Positions 19,176-28,374 are shown, counted from the stretch's first letter. The stretch: 64,000 nucleotides of DNA from Rummeliibacillus pycnus (GCF_002884495.1 NZ_KZ614145.1:2742423-2806422); one strand, 5' to 3'. Notes: generated by a model not told the origin, from the sequence alone. Made by a program: numbers and translations.

Positions 19176-19860
19176 TTGGAACAACCTCCTTTAATACACC
19201 ATCATGCATTAGGAATTTCCGATGTGCTGTATTTGCCACTTCTTCATCGTGTGTAATGATGATAAATGTAATATCCATTGATTCGTTTAATAACCTGATT
19301 AACTGTAAAATTTCCTGTTCAGTTTCTGAATCTAAATTTCCAGTTGGCTCGTCTGCTAAAATAATAGGTGGATTTGTTACAAGTGCTCTAGCAATACAAA
19401 CACGTTGTTGTTGACCACCTGACAGTTCATTAGGATAATGATCTGAAACTGTATCTAATCCAACCTTTCTTACTATTTTTTGGACGATTTGAAATCGTTC
19501 ATTTTTGCCCACACCTTGAATTTTCAATGGCAATTCAATATTTTCAAAGGCCGTTAAGCCAGGCATCAGTTGAAAATTTTGAAAGATAAATCCCATATTC
19601 TCAGATCGGAATTTTGCACACTCCGATTCAGATAGATGGATGGTTTCTTTTCCTTGTATGACAATCGATCCTTGCTCAGGCTTAAGAAAACCTGCAATAG
19701 CATTTAGTAATGTCGATTTTCCAGAACCACTTTTTCCAACAATTGAAATAATATTTCCTTTATCAATGTCAAAAGAGATATTCTTTAATACTGGAACTCT
19801 TTTTTCGTTGCCCTTTTTACCAATTTTAAATGTATGACTGACATTTTGTACGTTAATCAA
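19165..19860 (-). CDS. ABC transporter ATP-binding protein, YtrE/MacB-like
   Basis: A 231-residue ATPase of the LolD/MacB group. It has Walker A GKSGSGKST, Q-loop region FQNFQLMPGL, signature [15 protein letters not shown], Walker B IILADEPTGNLD and the switch histidine ITHD. The start is TTG with GGGAGG nine bases upstream. It is the first gene of a two-gene operon; its 3' end overlaps the permease start. No two-component partner is adjacent, unlike typical BceAB systems. Confidence 0.9.
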   Translation of the reverse strand: MINVQNVSHTFKIGKKGNEKRVPVLKNISFDIDKGNIISIVGKSGSGKSTLLNAIAGFLKPEQGSIVIQGKETIHLSESECAKFRSENMGFIFQNFQLMPGLTAFENIELPLKIQGVGKNERFQIVQKIVRKVGLDTVSDHYPNELSGGQQQRVCIARALVTNPPIILADEPTGNLDSETEQEILQLIRLLNESMDITFIIITHDEEVANTAHRKFLMHDGVLKEVVPSAV

Positions 19861-19969
19861 AAATAGGAACCTCCCTCGCTTTGTCTATCTATCAGTATAT
19901 GGAAGATTTCTTAATAATTCCATATCAAAATCCTGAAGAATTTCTTAAGATTTGGCTATATTCTGCATA

Positions 19970-20013
19970 AAAAAGGAATCTATTTTGAAATCCTTGTTCA
20001 AAATAGATTCTTT
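19970..20013 (-). terminator. Terminator of the AEC transporter gene
   Basis: A perfect 14-bp stem, GAATCTATTTTGAA and its complement (19976-20010), followed by CCTTTTTTATG on the minus strand. Confidence 0.9.
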
Positions 20014-20055
20014 AAACTTCTAATTTGTATTCAATTTCTCCCTCAATGTTTCTCC

Positions 20056-20985
20056 TTAAGCATATAAAATCTTCGCCACATAAATTACAATTGTTACTGT
20101 TATACAACTAACTACAGTCGTAAATAGAACGGTTTGTGCAGCAAGCTCTGGCTCTACATCATATTCTAAAGCTAAGGTTGAGCTATTGCGTGATGTAGGG
20201 AACGCACTAGCAATTAATAAGGATTGTGCCACTATACCGTGGAACCCAAAAACCGAAATCCAGACTAACGCTACTAACGGCCCCATCAATAATCTCCCGA
20301 TACAACTCATATATAACATTTTATTAAACATCGTGCTGACATGAATTTTAGATAACTGCGCACCCAATGTAAGGAGTGCAATGGCAACAAAAGCATCTGC
20401 CATATGATTAACAGCAATGGATAAAAACTGTGGTAGTTGAATATTTGCTACATTTAAAATAACACCCAATATTAAACCATGTACAATCGGCAATTTCACA
20501 ATACTTTTAGCAATTTCCCATCCTGATTTTGCCGTTGAAATCAAATTATACAACCCGTATGTATAGGTCGTTAAATTTTGAAAAATAACCGTAATGATTT
20601 GAATTGCTGTACCTAATGGCTGAGCATGGAATACCATTTGACTGACTGGAATGCCATAATTACCAGAGTTAATAAGGACGATACTATTTTTGAAGATTGC
20701 TGCTTTCTTTTTTTCAAGTTTTAATACTTTACTAATAACCGTACTAATAACCATTAGACTTAGACTAAAGGCAAATAAATAAATTAATATTTTCCCTAAT
20801 ACTGCTGGGTTTACTTTTGTTTCATATATATTAACAAATACAGCAGCTGGCATTAAACAATATGTGATTAGATTCGACAATGCTTTCAAGTTAAATTGAA
20901 ATTTGCGTTGCATGATTCCACCAACTACAAGTAAAACTAAAATAGGTGCAACTACTTGAAAGAATACTAAACTTAAATAACTCAT
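20056..20985 (-). CDS. AEC-family (auxin efflux carrier-like) transporter
   Basis: A 309-residue protein with about ten membrane segments in two similar halves. The start of each half carries family features: VAPILVLLVVGGIM near the N-terminus, and NSGNYGIPVSQMVF around residue 105-120, the helix break typical of AEC/Mem_trans carriers. Bacterial members export or import malate, malonate or related acids. AGGGGAG precedes the ATG. Monocistronic. The substrate is unknown. Confidence 0.87.
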   Translation of the reverse strand: MSYLSLVFFQVVAPILVLLVVGGIMQRKFQFNLKALSNLITYCLMPAAVFVNIYETKVNPAVLGKILIYLFAFSLSLMVISTVISKVLKLEKKKAAIFKNSIVLINSGNYGIPVSQMVFHAQPLGTAIQIITVIFQNLTTYTYGLYNLISTAKSGWEIAKSIVKLPIVHGLILGVILNVANIQLPQFLSIAVNHMADAFVAIALLTLGAQLSKIHVSTMFNKMLYMSCIGRLLMGPLVALVWISVFGFHGIVAQSLLIASAFPTSRNSSTLALEYDVEPELAAQTVLFTTVVSCITVTIVIYVAKILYA

Positions 20986-21121
20986 CTTCTCTCCCCTATC
21001 TTATTCCTCCTCTATTATGAAACTTTTCAAGCTAAATAAAAAGAGTCGCTATTCAATTATGATGATGAAGTAACCTTATTCTAGATATATTTTTAGAAAC
21101 TTAATCTTAAAAAACCATTAA

Positions 21122-21149
21122 AATAACCCAACTAATTTATCTAGTTGGG
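21122..21149 (-). terminator. Terminator overlapping the diguanylate cyclase stop
   Basis: CCCAACTA/TAGTTGGG stem with the stop codon in the loop, and TTATTTTAA after it on the minus strand. Confidence 0.7.
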
Positions 21150-22714
21150 CTAAAGCTATTGGCGATTATCACACGATTTCGTCCTTGTTCCTTGGCTTGA
21201 TATAAGCATAGATCTGCCTGTTCTATTAGCATAACAGCTGTAGTTTCTGTGTAAGGGTATTCCGCTACACCAGCAGAAATTGTGACTGCTTTACCTGTAG
21301 GGCTAGGTGTATTTTCAAGGTCTTTCCGTAAAATATCTGCAACTTCAAAGGCATCTTGAACAGTAGTATTTGGTAATAGAACGATAAATTCCTCTCCACC
21401 ATATCGACAACATAAATCGGTTGCTCGAGTGACAGTTTTCATTTTATATGCTAAATATTGTAACACTTCATCGCCTACACCATGTCCATAAGTATCATTA
21501 ACCAGTTTAAAATGATCGATATCCATTAAAATAATTGAAAATGGTGTTTTTGCAGTTATTAATTCATCCATTTTAGCAGTTAATGTTCTTCGGTTTGTTA
21601 ATCCTGTCAATGGATCTGTAGTCGATTGATCCATAAAAAAATTTATCTGTTGATGTAAAAAGCTTAAACTGTGAATTAACGCATTTTTTAGCTGTATAAC
21701 TTCGTAATACCAGGCTGGAACAGCGGAAAGATTTTTTTCTTCATCTTTTTTCATGCTACTCTCTGTTAATTCAGCTAGTCTTTGCAAAGGTCTTGAAATT
21801 CTTATTGCTGCCCAAATAATGATTACTAAAGTTATGAGTAGTAATGGTAATGCTACATAGAGCATTTCTTTTACCATATTTTCGGCAGGTTGTAATGAGA
21901 TCTCTGTTGGTCTTTGTGAAACAACTCCCCAACCAGCTTTATCTATAGGTGCATAACCAGCTAACATATCTATACCTTGTGAATTGGTTACCCGTTGCGC
22001 ACCACTTTCATCATGATTCATGATTTTTTGAACTACAGGATTATCCTTCACTACATCATTAATACGCGAGCGATCTTCGTGATAAATAATACGTCCATTA
22101 CGATCTACTACATAAACATAAGAACCATCATCATAAAAATGCTTCCCTAATAGCTCAGAAAGAATATTATCTTCTTCCAAATAAATTGTCCCACCTACAA
22201 GCCCTAAATATTTACCTTTTTGATTAAAAACAGGTGCAGAAATATAGATTAACTCGCGACCTGTAAGGGCTCTATATGGATCTGATATCATTGGTCTTTT
22301 TTCTTTGATTGCATCTTTAACAGCTTTGGATGTTAAAACTTTACCTTTCAGATCTAACGTTTGTGGAGAAGTAGCTAACACTTTTCCTTTTGCATCCACT
22401 ATGGAAATAGAGTTAAATGTATTGGTTTGCATTCTAAGACGATTAGCCTCTGCAATAAGCCTTTCTTCGTCATCTATGTTTTTTGCTATTGTATTTGAAT
22501 TATATGTTAGTGTTTGAATGGTTTCCTTTAAATAATTATTTGCGGTAGTTGCCATTTTTTCTGCATATACTCTGTTCGTTTCTAATGTGTTATCCATTAA
22601 CGTTTGATTGTTCATACGGTAACTGCTCCATAGACTACTTGCAATGGTGAGGATGAATGCTAGAATTGCAACGCCAATGATTAAATGTTGCAGCTTTAAA
22701 TGATATTTTTTCAT
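21137..22714 (-). CDS. Diguanylate cyclase with double Cache sensor
   Basis: A 525-residue protein. Helix 1 (about 10-30) leads to an extracellular dCache domain (about 35-265; repeats of DPYRALTGRELIYIS and GGTIYLEED), then helix 2 (about 275-300), a HAMP-like linker and a C-terminal GGDEF domain. GGEEF is present with RATD five residues before it, so both active and inhibitory sites are kept. It should make c-di-GMP in response to a small external ligand. The start at 22714 follows AGAGAG at eight bases; a TTG 13 codons upstream lacks a ribosome site. Confidence 0.9.
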   Translation of the reverse strand: MKKYHLKLQHLIIGVAILAFILTIASSLWSSYRMNNQTLMDNTLETNRVYAEKMATTANNYLKETIQTLTYNSNTIAKNIDDEERLIAEANRLRMQTNTFNSISIVDAKGKVLATSPQTLDLKGKVLTSKAVKDAIKEKRPMISDPYRALTGRELIYISAPVFNQKGKYLGLVGGTIYLEEDNILSELLGKHFYDDGSYVYVVDRNGRIIYHEDRSRINDVVKDNPVVQKIMNHDESGAQRVTNSQGIDMLAGYAPIDKAGWGVVSQRPTEISLQPAENMVKEMLYVALPLLLITLVIIIWAAIRISRPLQRLAELTESSMKKDEEKNLSAVPAWYYEVIQLKNALIHSLSFLHQQINFFMDQSTTDPLTGLTNRRTLTAKMDELITAKTPFSIILMDIDHFKLVNDTYGHGVGDEVLQYLAYKMKTVTRATDLCCRYGGEEFIVLLPNTTVQDAFEVADILRKDLENTPSPTGKAVTISAGVAEYPYTETTAVMLIEQADLCLYQAKEQGRNRVIIANSFSPTR

Positions 22715-22780
22715 ATACTTTTCTCTCTTTGTATTTTTCATTTGTGTTACCAAATAGTATAAACTATTTTTTGGAATAAT

Positions 22781-22817
22781 AAAAAAGGGCTAAACCGAAA
22801 TGAATCAATTTAGTCCC
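22781..22817 (-). terminator. Terminator of the 29-codon gene
   Basis: GGGCTAAA/TTTAGtCCC with one bulge, followed by TTTTTTATT on the minus strand, ten bases after the small gene's stop. Confidence 0.75.
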
Positions 22818-22826
22818 TCAATCATA

Positions 22827-22916
22827 CTAAGCATTAAAACGGTGTATTGTATCATCGTAGTCATCATCTAAATCATCTTGTATGAACCCTAAAAACCTTA
22901 ATAGCTTTTTCAACAT
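22827..22916 (-). CDS. Short gene, 29-residue acidic peptide
   Basis: The reading frame encodes MLKKLLRFLGFIQDD followed by a run of Asp/Tyr and ends DTIHRFNA. Support comes from the AAGGGGATG ribosome site seven bases before the ATG and an intrinsic terminator ten bases after the stop, an unusual coincidence for noise. The N-terminal half is a basic amphipathic or hydrophobic helix and the C-terminal half is acidic, so a membrane-associated regulator or adaptor peptide is possible. I do not recognise a family. Confidence 0.55.
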   Translation of the reverse strand: MLKKLLRFLGFIQDDLDDDYDDTIHRFNA

Positions 22917-23407
22917 ACAATCATCCCCTTAACTTGTACATGCATTTCGCTAAAACGGTCATCTACTATTCTGAATATTCTTTACTTATATTTTACATGA
23001 AATTAATATAAAATTCTATTAAAACACTGTTTTAATGCCTAAAAAGAAGCTGGATGAGACTTAAATTAGACATATATATTCATATATTTTCTATATTACG
23101 TAAAATTTTATTTAACGGGGCCTATTTTCTAAATGAATTATTCGACCATTCGGATATTATTTCATTTCTAGACTTAAATACTGCTTCAAATCATTTTTCA
23201 TTTTGCATTTCTTAATATTTTATTTTTGGATTTTATTTCTACTATTTTTATAGTTATTTTATTGCATTTGACGCGCTAACATTCTATAATATTAGCCAAT
23301 TAGAATAGTAGGAATTAATCCCTTCTTTTTTCTAATGGTAGAGTGTTATGCATTAATTTTTAATTTGAATTATTGTATAGCAAAAATGAAGAGCTTTCCT
23401 ATTTTAG
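22917..23407. other. Intergenic region with a possible degenerate repeat copy
   Basis: No gene. AAGAAGCTGGATGAGAC at 23045-23061 resembles the terminal repeat of the 6711-6919 element, and GAATTATTCG/CATTCGGAT nearby (about 23130-23155) resembles its interior. TATAAT at 23285-23290 may belong to a promoter for the downstream hydrolase leader. Confidence 0.35.
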
Positions 23408-23447
23408 ACACCAGAGCCACCCCTCAATGGTTACTGGTGTTTTTTTA
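23408..23447 (+). terminator. Intrinsic terminator in the leader of the LysM hydrolase gene
   Basis: ACACCAG/CTGGTGT stem followed by seven T on the plus strand. No plus-strand gene ends here; it sits 132 bases before the hydrolase start, so it may be an attenuator. Confidence 0.7.
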
Positions 23448-23578
23448 TATATTTTTATATTTTTCACTTTGTAATATAGCTTTATTACTTTGTAATATTA
23501 GTTTGATATTGTTATTACAATCTTGCCATTTACACTCTCTATAATTGAACATGTGCAAAATTATTAGGGGGATAAAAA

Positions 23579-24577
23579 GTGAAAAAAATAAAATTATCAG
23601 CAGTCGCGTTAAGTTCAATAATGTTTTTCTCAACACTAGGCGATTTTACTGCTTCAGCAGCAACTACTTCATACAAAATAAAAGCCGGGGACACATTATC
23701 GGCAATTGGTGCAAGATATCATACTTCATATAAAAACATCATGAGCTGGAACCACCTTAAAACCACCAAAATTAAAGTTGGACAAAAATTAACGATTAAG
23801 ACAAACTCGTCTTCAAGTAAAGCAAGTAGTATTACTTCTTCTACTTACAAAGTAAAAGCTGGGGATACACTTTCAAGGATTGGCAAAAAATATGGTGTAT
23901 CTTATAAATCCATTATGAGTTGGAATAACTTAAAATCTACCAAAATTAGAGTTGGACAAATACTAAAAATAAAGGCAAGCGCATCTTCTAAAAAATCATC
24001 AACCAAAACCACTTCAAAAACTAGTACATCCACTACTACATACACAGTTAAATCTGGGGATACACTTTCAGGGATTGGCAAAAAATATGGTGTATCTTAT
24101 AAAACCATTATGAGCTGGAATAACTTAAAATCTACCAAAATTAGAGTTGGGCAAAAACTAAAGATAAATTCATCGACAAAAAAAGTTAGCAATAGCACTT
24201 CGGCATCTTCTGCCAATACAAAACTACAAAAAGCAGTGTCCATTGCAAAAGCTGTACAAGGTGTACGTTATGTTTTTGGCGGATCTTCAAAAAGTGGCTT
24301 TGATTGTAGCGGATTAATCTACTATGCTTATAAGAGTGCTGGTATCTCTACCTATCGAACGAGTGCTGCGGGATATTATTCCATTTCATCCGCTACAAGT
24401 TCACCTAAAATAGGGGACTTAGTATTCTTCAAAAATACATATAAACCTGGCATCTCTCACATTGGCCTTTACATGGGAAGTGGTAAATTTATCAGCGCAA
24501 GCGGTACGAAAGTCCAAGTAAGTTCAGTAAATGAATCTTACTGGAAAAACCATTTTGCTGGTTATAGACATTTATAA
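23579..24577 (+). CDS. LysM x3 + NlpC/P60 endopeptidase (LytE/CwlS-like)
   Basis: A 332-residue secreted peptidoglycan hydrolase. The signal peptide (1-27, ending ASA) precedes three LysM domains (about 31-74, 89-132, 154-197; each with AGDTLSxIG or SGDTLSGIG) separated by Ser/Thr/Lys linkers, and a C-terminal NlpC/P60 domain with C243 (GFDCSGL) and H294 (GISHIGL). It should cut the D-Glu-meso-DAP bond in stem peptides, as LytE, LytF and CwlS do. The start is GTG, six bases after AGGGGGAT. LysM2 and LysM3 are nearly identical at the DNA level, a recent duplication or conversion. Confidence 0.92.
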   Translation: MKKIKLSAVALSSIMFFSTLGDFTASAATTSYKIKAGDTLSAIGARYHTSYKNIMSWNHLKTTKIKVGQKLTIKTNSSSSKASSITSSTYKVKAGDTLSRIGKKYGVSYKSIMSWNNLKSTKIRVGQILKIKASASSKKSSTKTTSKTSTSTTTYTVKSGDTLSGIGKKYGVSYKTIMSWNNLKSTKIRVGQKLKINSSTKKVSNSTSASSANTKLQKAVSIAKAVQGVRYVFGGSSKSGFDCSGLIYYAYKSAGISTYRTSAAGYYSISSATSSPKIGDLVFFKNTYKPGISHIGLYMGSGKFISASGTKVQVSSVNESYWKNHFAGYRHL

Positions 24578-24704
24578 TTTCTTTTCAAATTAATAAATTC
24601 TCAAAAAATTACTTTCTTTTCATGGCTCTTATTTGCATAGAAATCCTAAAATGATATAAGCTTTCATAGAAGATATGCAATTGAATGAAAAGGAGCGATT
24701 TTAC

Positions 24705-25043
24705 ATGTACGTAGTAACGAACCGTATTAAAGTAAAAAAAGGCTTTGCAGAAAAAATGGCACCAAACTTTACACGTCCTGGCGCATTACAATCATTTGAA
24801 GGCTTCATAAAAGTAGAAGTTGCTGTTTGCAGAGATTTTGAAGAGTATGACGAAATGAGCGTAAATATGTACTGGCAAAATCTTGATGGCTTCAAAAAAT
24901 GGCGTGAAAGTGATGCGTTCAAACAAGCTCATAAACGCCCTGAATCTAAACCAGGAGAAGCACCTAAGGAATCTCCATTACTTGGTAGCCAAATTGTCGT
25001 TGCAGAAATCGTTTCAAGCATTGGTGCTGCTACACAAGCTTAA
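24705..25043 (+). CDS. IsdG-type haem-degrading monooxygenase
   Basis: A 112-residue antibiotic-biosynthesis-monooxygenase (ABM) fold protein. N6, W66 and H76 fall at the positions of the IsdG/IsdI catalytic triad N7/W67/H77, so haem binding and cleavage to release iron is the best call; the relative in B. subtilis is HmoA. The start at 24705 follows AAGGAGCG; the frame extends ten codons upstream without a ribosome site. No haem importer is adjacent. Monocistronic with a strong terminator. Confidence 0.87.
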   Translation: MYVVTNRIKVKKGFAEKMAPNFTRPGALQSFEGFIKVEVAVCRDFEEYDEMSVNMYWQNLDGFKKWRESDAFKQAHKRPESKPGEAPKESPLLGSQIVVAEIVSSIGAATQA

Positions 25044-25047
25044 CATT

Positions 25048-25094
25048 AAAAAAAGCTCTAGTAGAGATCAATTTTCTCTTACTAGAGCTTTTTA
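25048..25094 (+). terminator. Terminator of the haem monooxygenase gene
   Basis: AAAAAGCTCTAGTA and TACTAGAGCTTTTT arms with a small bulge, starting four bases after the stop region. Confidence 0.88.
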
Positions 25095-25143
25095 AGTTCT
25101 TATTTTATTTAACAAGAATTTTGGGCTATTCTCAAATTATATT

Positions 25144-26010
25144 TTATGAATTCATAATTGCTCCACCATTTACATGAATACATTGTCCAGTCATATAAGT
25201 TCCTTCATCTGACGCAAGTAATACATATGCGCCAACTAATTCACGTGGTTGTCCTGGTCGTTTCATTGGTGTATCCACTCCGAAAACTGCTACCTGCTGT
25301 GCATCAAATGTAGATGGAATAAGCGGTGTCCATATAGGGCCAGGCGCTACCATGTTCACACGAATCCCTTTTCCCGCTACATTTTGAGCAAGTGCTCGTG
25401 TAAATCCTACGATTGCACCTTTTGTAGCAGAATAATCAATTAATTGCTCATTCCCCTTGTAAGCAGTAACCGAAGTGGTCGTAATAATCGAACTGCCTTC
25501 TTTTAAATGTGGCATCGCATACTTGCTTAAATAAAAGGCAGGGTCTATATTTGTGGCAAATGTCTTATGCCACTGTTCACTTGTTATATCTGTAAAATTT
25601 TTTACAAGATATTGTACTGCTGCATTATTGACAATAATATCAATTGAACCAAATTCTTGCATTGTTTGATCGACAATTTTTTTACTTGTCTCTTCTTTTG
25701 AAATATCTCCTACTACTAATAAACATTTTACCTTTTCTTGCTCAACTAATTTCTTTGTTTCATTAGCATCCTCATGCTCTTCTAAATAATTTATAACAAT
25801 ATGTGCACCTTCTTTTGCATAAGCAATCGCAACCGCTCTTCCTATTCCTGAATCCCCACCAGTAATGATTGCCACACGGTTCTTTAGCTTACCACTTCCG
25901 ATATAGTCAATAGGTTGAAGTGGCCTTGGTTTCATAATGGATTCAATACCTGGTTGGTTACTTTGGGTTTGAGCAGGTTGTCCTCCCTTTTGTTGTTCAT
26001 TTATATCCAT
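25144..26010 (-). CDS. SDR-family oxidoreductase, general-stress-protein-39 type
   Basis: A 288-residue short-chain dehydrogenase. A Gln/Pro-rich N-terminal extension (1-35) is typical of the YdaD/YhdF/YhxC (GSP39) group. The cofactor motif TGGDSGIG is at 50-57, NNAA at about 128, and the catalytic S180, Y193 and K197 (YSATK) are in place. The substrate is unknown; relatives are induced by general stress. AAGGAGG precedes the ATG at nine bases, and a sigma-B-like promoter is upstream. Confidence 0.87.
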   Translation of the reverse strand: MDINEQQKGGQPAQTQSNQPGIESIMKPRPLQPIDYIGSGKLKNRVAIITGGDSGIGRAVAIAYAKEGAHIVINYLEEHEDANETKKLVEQEKVKCLLVVGDISKEETSKKIVDQTMQEFGSIDIIVNNAAVQYLVKNFTDITSEQWHKTFATNIDPAFYLSKYAMPHLKEGSSIITTTSVTAYKGNEQLIDYSATKGAIVGFTRALAQNVAGKGIRVNMVAPGPIWTPLIPSTFDAQQVAVFGVDTPMKRPGQPRELVGAYVLLASDEGTYMTGQCIHVNGGAIMNS

Positions 26011-26046
26011 CCATCTTTACCTCCTTGATGATCAATATATTCAGCC

Positions 26047-26072
26047 ATTTCCATCTACAATTGAAAATAAAC
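26047..26072 (-). promoter_or_regulatory. Sigma-B-like promoter candidate
   Basis: On the minus strand GTTTAT, 14 bases, then GGAAAT: one mismatch to the -35 and two to the -10 of the general-stress consensus, 37 bases before the SDR start. Suggestive only because this SDR class is sigma-B controlled in B. subtilis. Confidence 0.35.
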
Positions 26073-26090
26073 ATGGGAAAAAGAACAAAA

Positions 26091-26133
26091 CAAAAAGTCA
26101 CGCTTTTATCTACATAGACTAATAGCGTGACTT
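26091..26133 (-). terminator. Terminator of the SH3/NlpC-P60 gene
   Basis: AAGTCACGCT/AGCGTGACTT stem with TTTTTGTTTTG following on the minus strand. It sits upstream of the SDR gene on the same strand and insulates it. Confidence 0.85.
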
Positions 26134-26188
26134 ACTTTATATGGAGGAAATCAATATCATCCAACTATTCAATTTTTATTCGTTTTTC

Positions 26189-26947
26189 TTATAGGGAACC
26201 ATATCCAATGACACGTGCTGACCAATAGCTACCTTTAGCTACACTTTGGAATTGTACTTTGTTGCCAGCTGCATGTAACACTTCACCATTCCCTGCATAG
26301 ATTCCTACATGTGTAATTGTATTGCTACCTGGTGTGGCACCAAAGAAGATTAAATCACCAACATCAGGGCTGCTTACTCGCTTTGTAACAGCATATTGTG
26401 TACGGCTACTGTGAGGTAATGTGCCATAACCTGCTTTTTTGTAAACATATGCTGTAAAGCCTGAACAGTCAAAGCCTGATGGAGACATACCGCCCCATAC
26501 ATAAGGAACGCCTAAATACTCTTTACCAATGCTAATTAGGTTATTGCCTGCTACTGCATTCGATACTTTTTTCGTTTTTGTATATTTTTTTAAATATGAT
26601 GCTGAAACCCAGCCTGTTTTGCCTTTATATTTTACTTTATACCACTTTTTGTTACTAACCGTTTTCTTATATGTAGCAGTAACAACCGCACCTTTTTTTA
26701 AGGTTGTAATTTTTTTATATTTAGTTGAAGCACCTTTTCTCATGTTTAGGGCTGCTTTTGTTTTATATTTACCAGAAATTTTGACAGCTTTTGAGCTAGA
26801 TACGGTTGTAATTGAAGTATGTTCTATGTTTGTTTTTGCTTGAGCTTGTATTTGTTCTTGAGGAGTAGCTCCTAATAATGTTCCAAGTCCTAATGTTAGG
26901 GTCAATGTACTTGCGGCAATTACTTTTAATACGCTTTTCTTATTCAT
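26189..26947 (-). CDS. SH3b + NlpC/P60 cell-wall endopeptidase
   Basis: A 252-residue secreted hydrolase. A signal peptide (about 1-38, ending AQA) is followed by one bacterial SH3 domain (about 60-122; LNMRKGASTKYKK and WVSASYLKKY) and a NlpC/P60 domain with C161 (GFDCSGF) and H213 (THVGIYAG). It likely cleaves stem peptides. It is a second, differently targeted enzyme beside the LysM protein 2 kb away. GGAGGA is about eleven bases from the ATG, longer than usual. Confidence 0.9.
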   Translation of the reverse strand: MNKKSVLKVIAASTLTLTLGLGTLLGATPQEQIQAQAKTNIEHTSITTVSSSKAVKISGKYKTKAALNMRKGASTKYKKITTLKKGAVVTATYKKTVSNKKWYKVKYKGKTGWVSASYLKKYTKTKKVSNAVAGNNLISIGKEYLGVPYVWGGMSPSGFDCSGFTAYVYKKAGYGTLPHSSRTQYAVTKRVSSPDVGDLIFFGATPGSNTITHVGIYAGNGEVLHAAGNKVQFQSVAKGSYWSARVIGYGSL

Positions 26948-27175
26948 TTAGATATTGTTCCTCCATAGTTAGTATAGTTTATATTTGATGTATTCGATAA
27001 TTTTCGCTGTATTTTTAATAACTTATATACTAATATTATGGAAAATTTAATGAAGAAACAACGCGATTTCATTTACAAAGCTATTACTTTTTATTACAAA
27101 TAATACAAAATGACATACATTTACTCGATTTTTAATACTTTAGCAATTTTATTGGTTATTTTTTACATACAAAAA

Positions 27176-27214
27176 GTAAAAAAAGCATTTTGAGCTCTTT
27201 TGAGTCAAAATGCT
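27176..27214 (-). terminator. Terminator of the sarcosine-oxidase-like gene
   Basis: AGCATTTTGA/TCAAAATGCT stem (27184-27214) with a TTTTTTT run on the minus strand, just past the stop at 27226. Confidence 0.88.
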
Positions 27215-27225
27215 AATGATTGGTA

Positions 27226-28374
27226 TTACTTGCTTTCCCTATTAAATCGGTTAATAGCAAATGGTGTTATATCTAAATCTGTTTTGCCTTTAATAATTAA
27301 ATTACTTAATGCTTCTCCAACAGCACTCGCAAATTTGAAGCCATGCCCTGAAAATCCTGCAGCGATTGCAATATTTTTAAAGTTCGGATGTGTATCAATG
27401 ATAAAGTCCTCATCTGGTGTCATCGTATACATACATGTTTTGCCGAATTTCAATGTATGTTCATGTGGCATAAATCGATCAAGAAAACTTGTTAAATCTT
27501 CCTCATCTCCAAGAACTTCTCCAAAAGGGAGCTTGTCTTCATCTGGATTAATCATTTCCCCCCCATCATGACGGCCAACTTTCAAACCTGCTCCATCAAT
27601 ACTTGGGAATCCATAAAAGATACTATCTGATAATTCAAAGGCGAATGCTGGAAATTTACTTCTACTATATAAACCTTCATCTACGTCATACCAAGCAAAG
27701 GTTTTGCGTATTGGAGTTAACGGTAAATTAAGATCCAACTGCTTTAACAATTCCCCGGCCCACGCTCCAACAGATAGAACTGCTGAATTCGATGTAAATG
27801 ATTCTCCATTTTCCGTTGTAATGATTAACTGATGATCAGACTGTGTATCAATTTGAATTACTTTACTGTTGGTGCGAATTTCTGCACCTTCTTTTACTGC
27901 TAATTCTCGATAAGCCTCCATACAAAGCTCTACTTTTAAGATGCCCGATGTTGGCTCGTAGCACCCAATAAAATTCTCTGGAAGATAGATACCTTCCCAT
28001 TTTTTATGTATATCCCCTGATGATAATACCTCTAAAGGCAAATCAAACTTTCCTGCACTAGTAATAACGTTTTGTATAAATCGGTCATCTCGATCTCCTA
28101 CATTGATAACACCTGTCTGTAAGAAAAGTTCTTTATTTGTTTTTTGAGCTAGATCCTGCCACAAATCTCTTGCACGTAATGCAAATGGTACATACTGTTC
28201 CCCTTCTCCATAAGCATAACGAATAATTCGCGTTTCCCCATGATGACTACCATGATCATGTGGTGGATTAAATGAATCTAGTAGTAACGTTTTTTTACCA
28301 TTCTTCGCAAGAAAATACCCTGCTGCCATCCCCATAGAGCCTGCGCCGATCACAACTACATCATAATTTTGCAT
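27226..28374 (-). CDS. solA: Monomeric sarcosine oxidase / N-methyltryptophan oxidase
   Basis: A 382-residue FAD amine oxidase. It has the dinucleotide motif GAGSMG at 10-15, the covalent-flavin cysteine C314 (KFGKTCMYT) and K265 (GLKVGRHDGG), the residue that activates oxygen in monomeric sarcosine oxidase. It would oxidise secondary amines such as sarcosine or N-methyl-tryptophan to aldehyde, amine and hydrogen peroxide. Sequence alone does not separate MSOX from MTOX; solA is the name in common use for such bacillar proteins. Monocistronic. Confidence 0.87.
   Translation of the reverse strand: MQNYDVVVIGAGSMGMAAGYFLAKNGKKTLLLDSFNPPHDHGSHHGETRIIRYAYGEGEQYVPFALRARDLWQDLAQKTNKELFLQTGVINVGDRDDRFIQNVITSAGKFDLPLEVLSSGDIHKKWEGIYLPENFIGCYEPTSGILKVELCMEAYRELAVKEGAEIRTNSKVIQIDTQSDHQLIITTENGESFTSNSAVLSVGAWAGELLKQLDLNLPLTPIRKTFAWYDVDEGLYSRSKFPAFAFELSDSIFYGFPSIDGAGLKVGRHDGGEMINPDEDKLPFGEVLGDEEDLTSFLDRFMPHEHTLKFGKTCMYTMTPDEDFIIDTHPNFKNIAIAAGFSGHGFKFASAVGEALSNLIIKGKTDLDITPFAINRFNRESK

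Noticed and set aside
23285-23447. c-di-AMP (ydaO-type) riboswitch before the LysM hydrolase
   Set aside because: Such hydrolases often have one, but none of the conserved ydaO blocks are visible in this leader.
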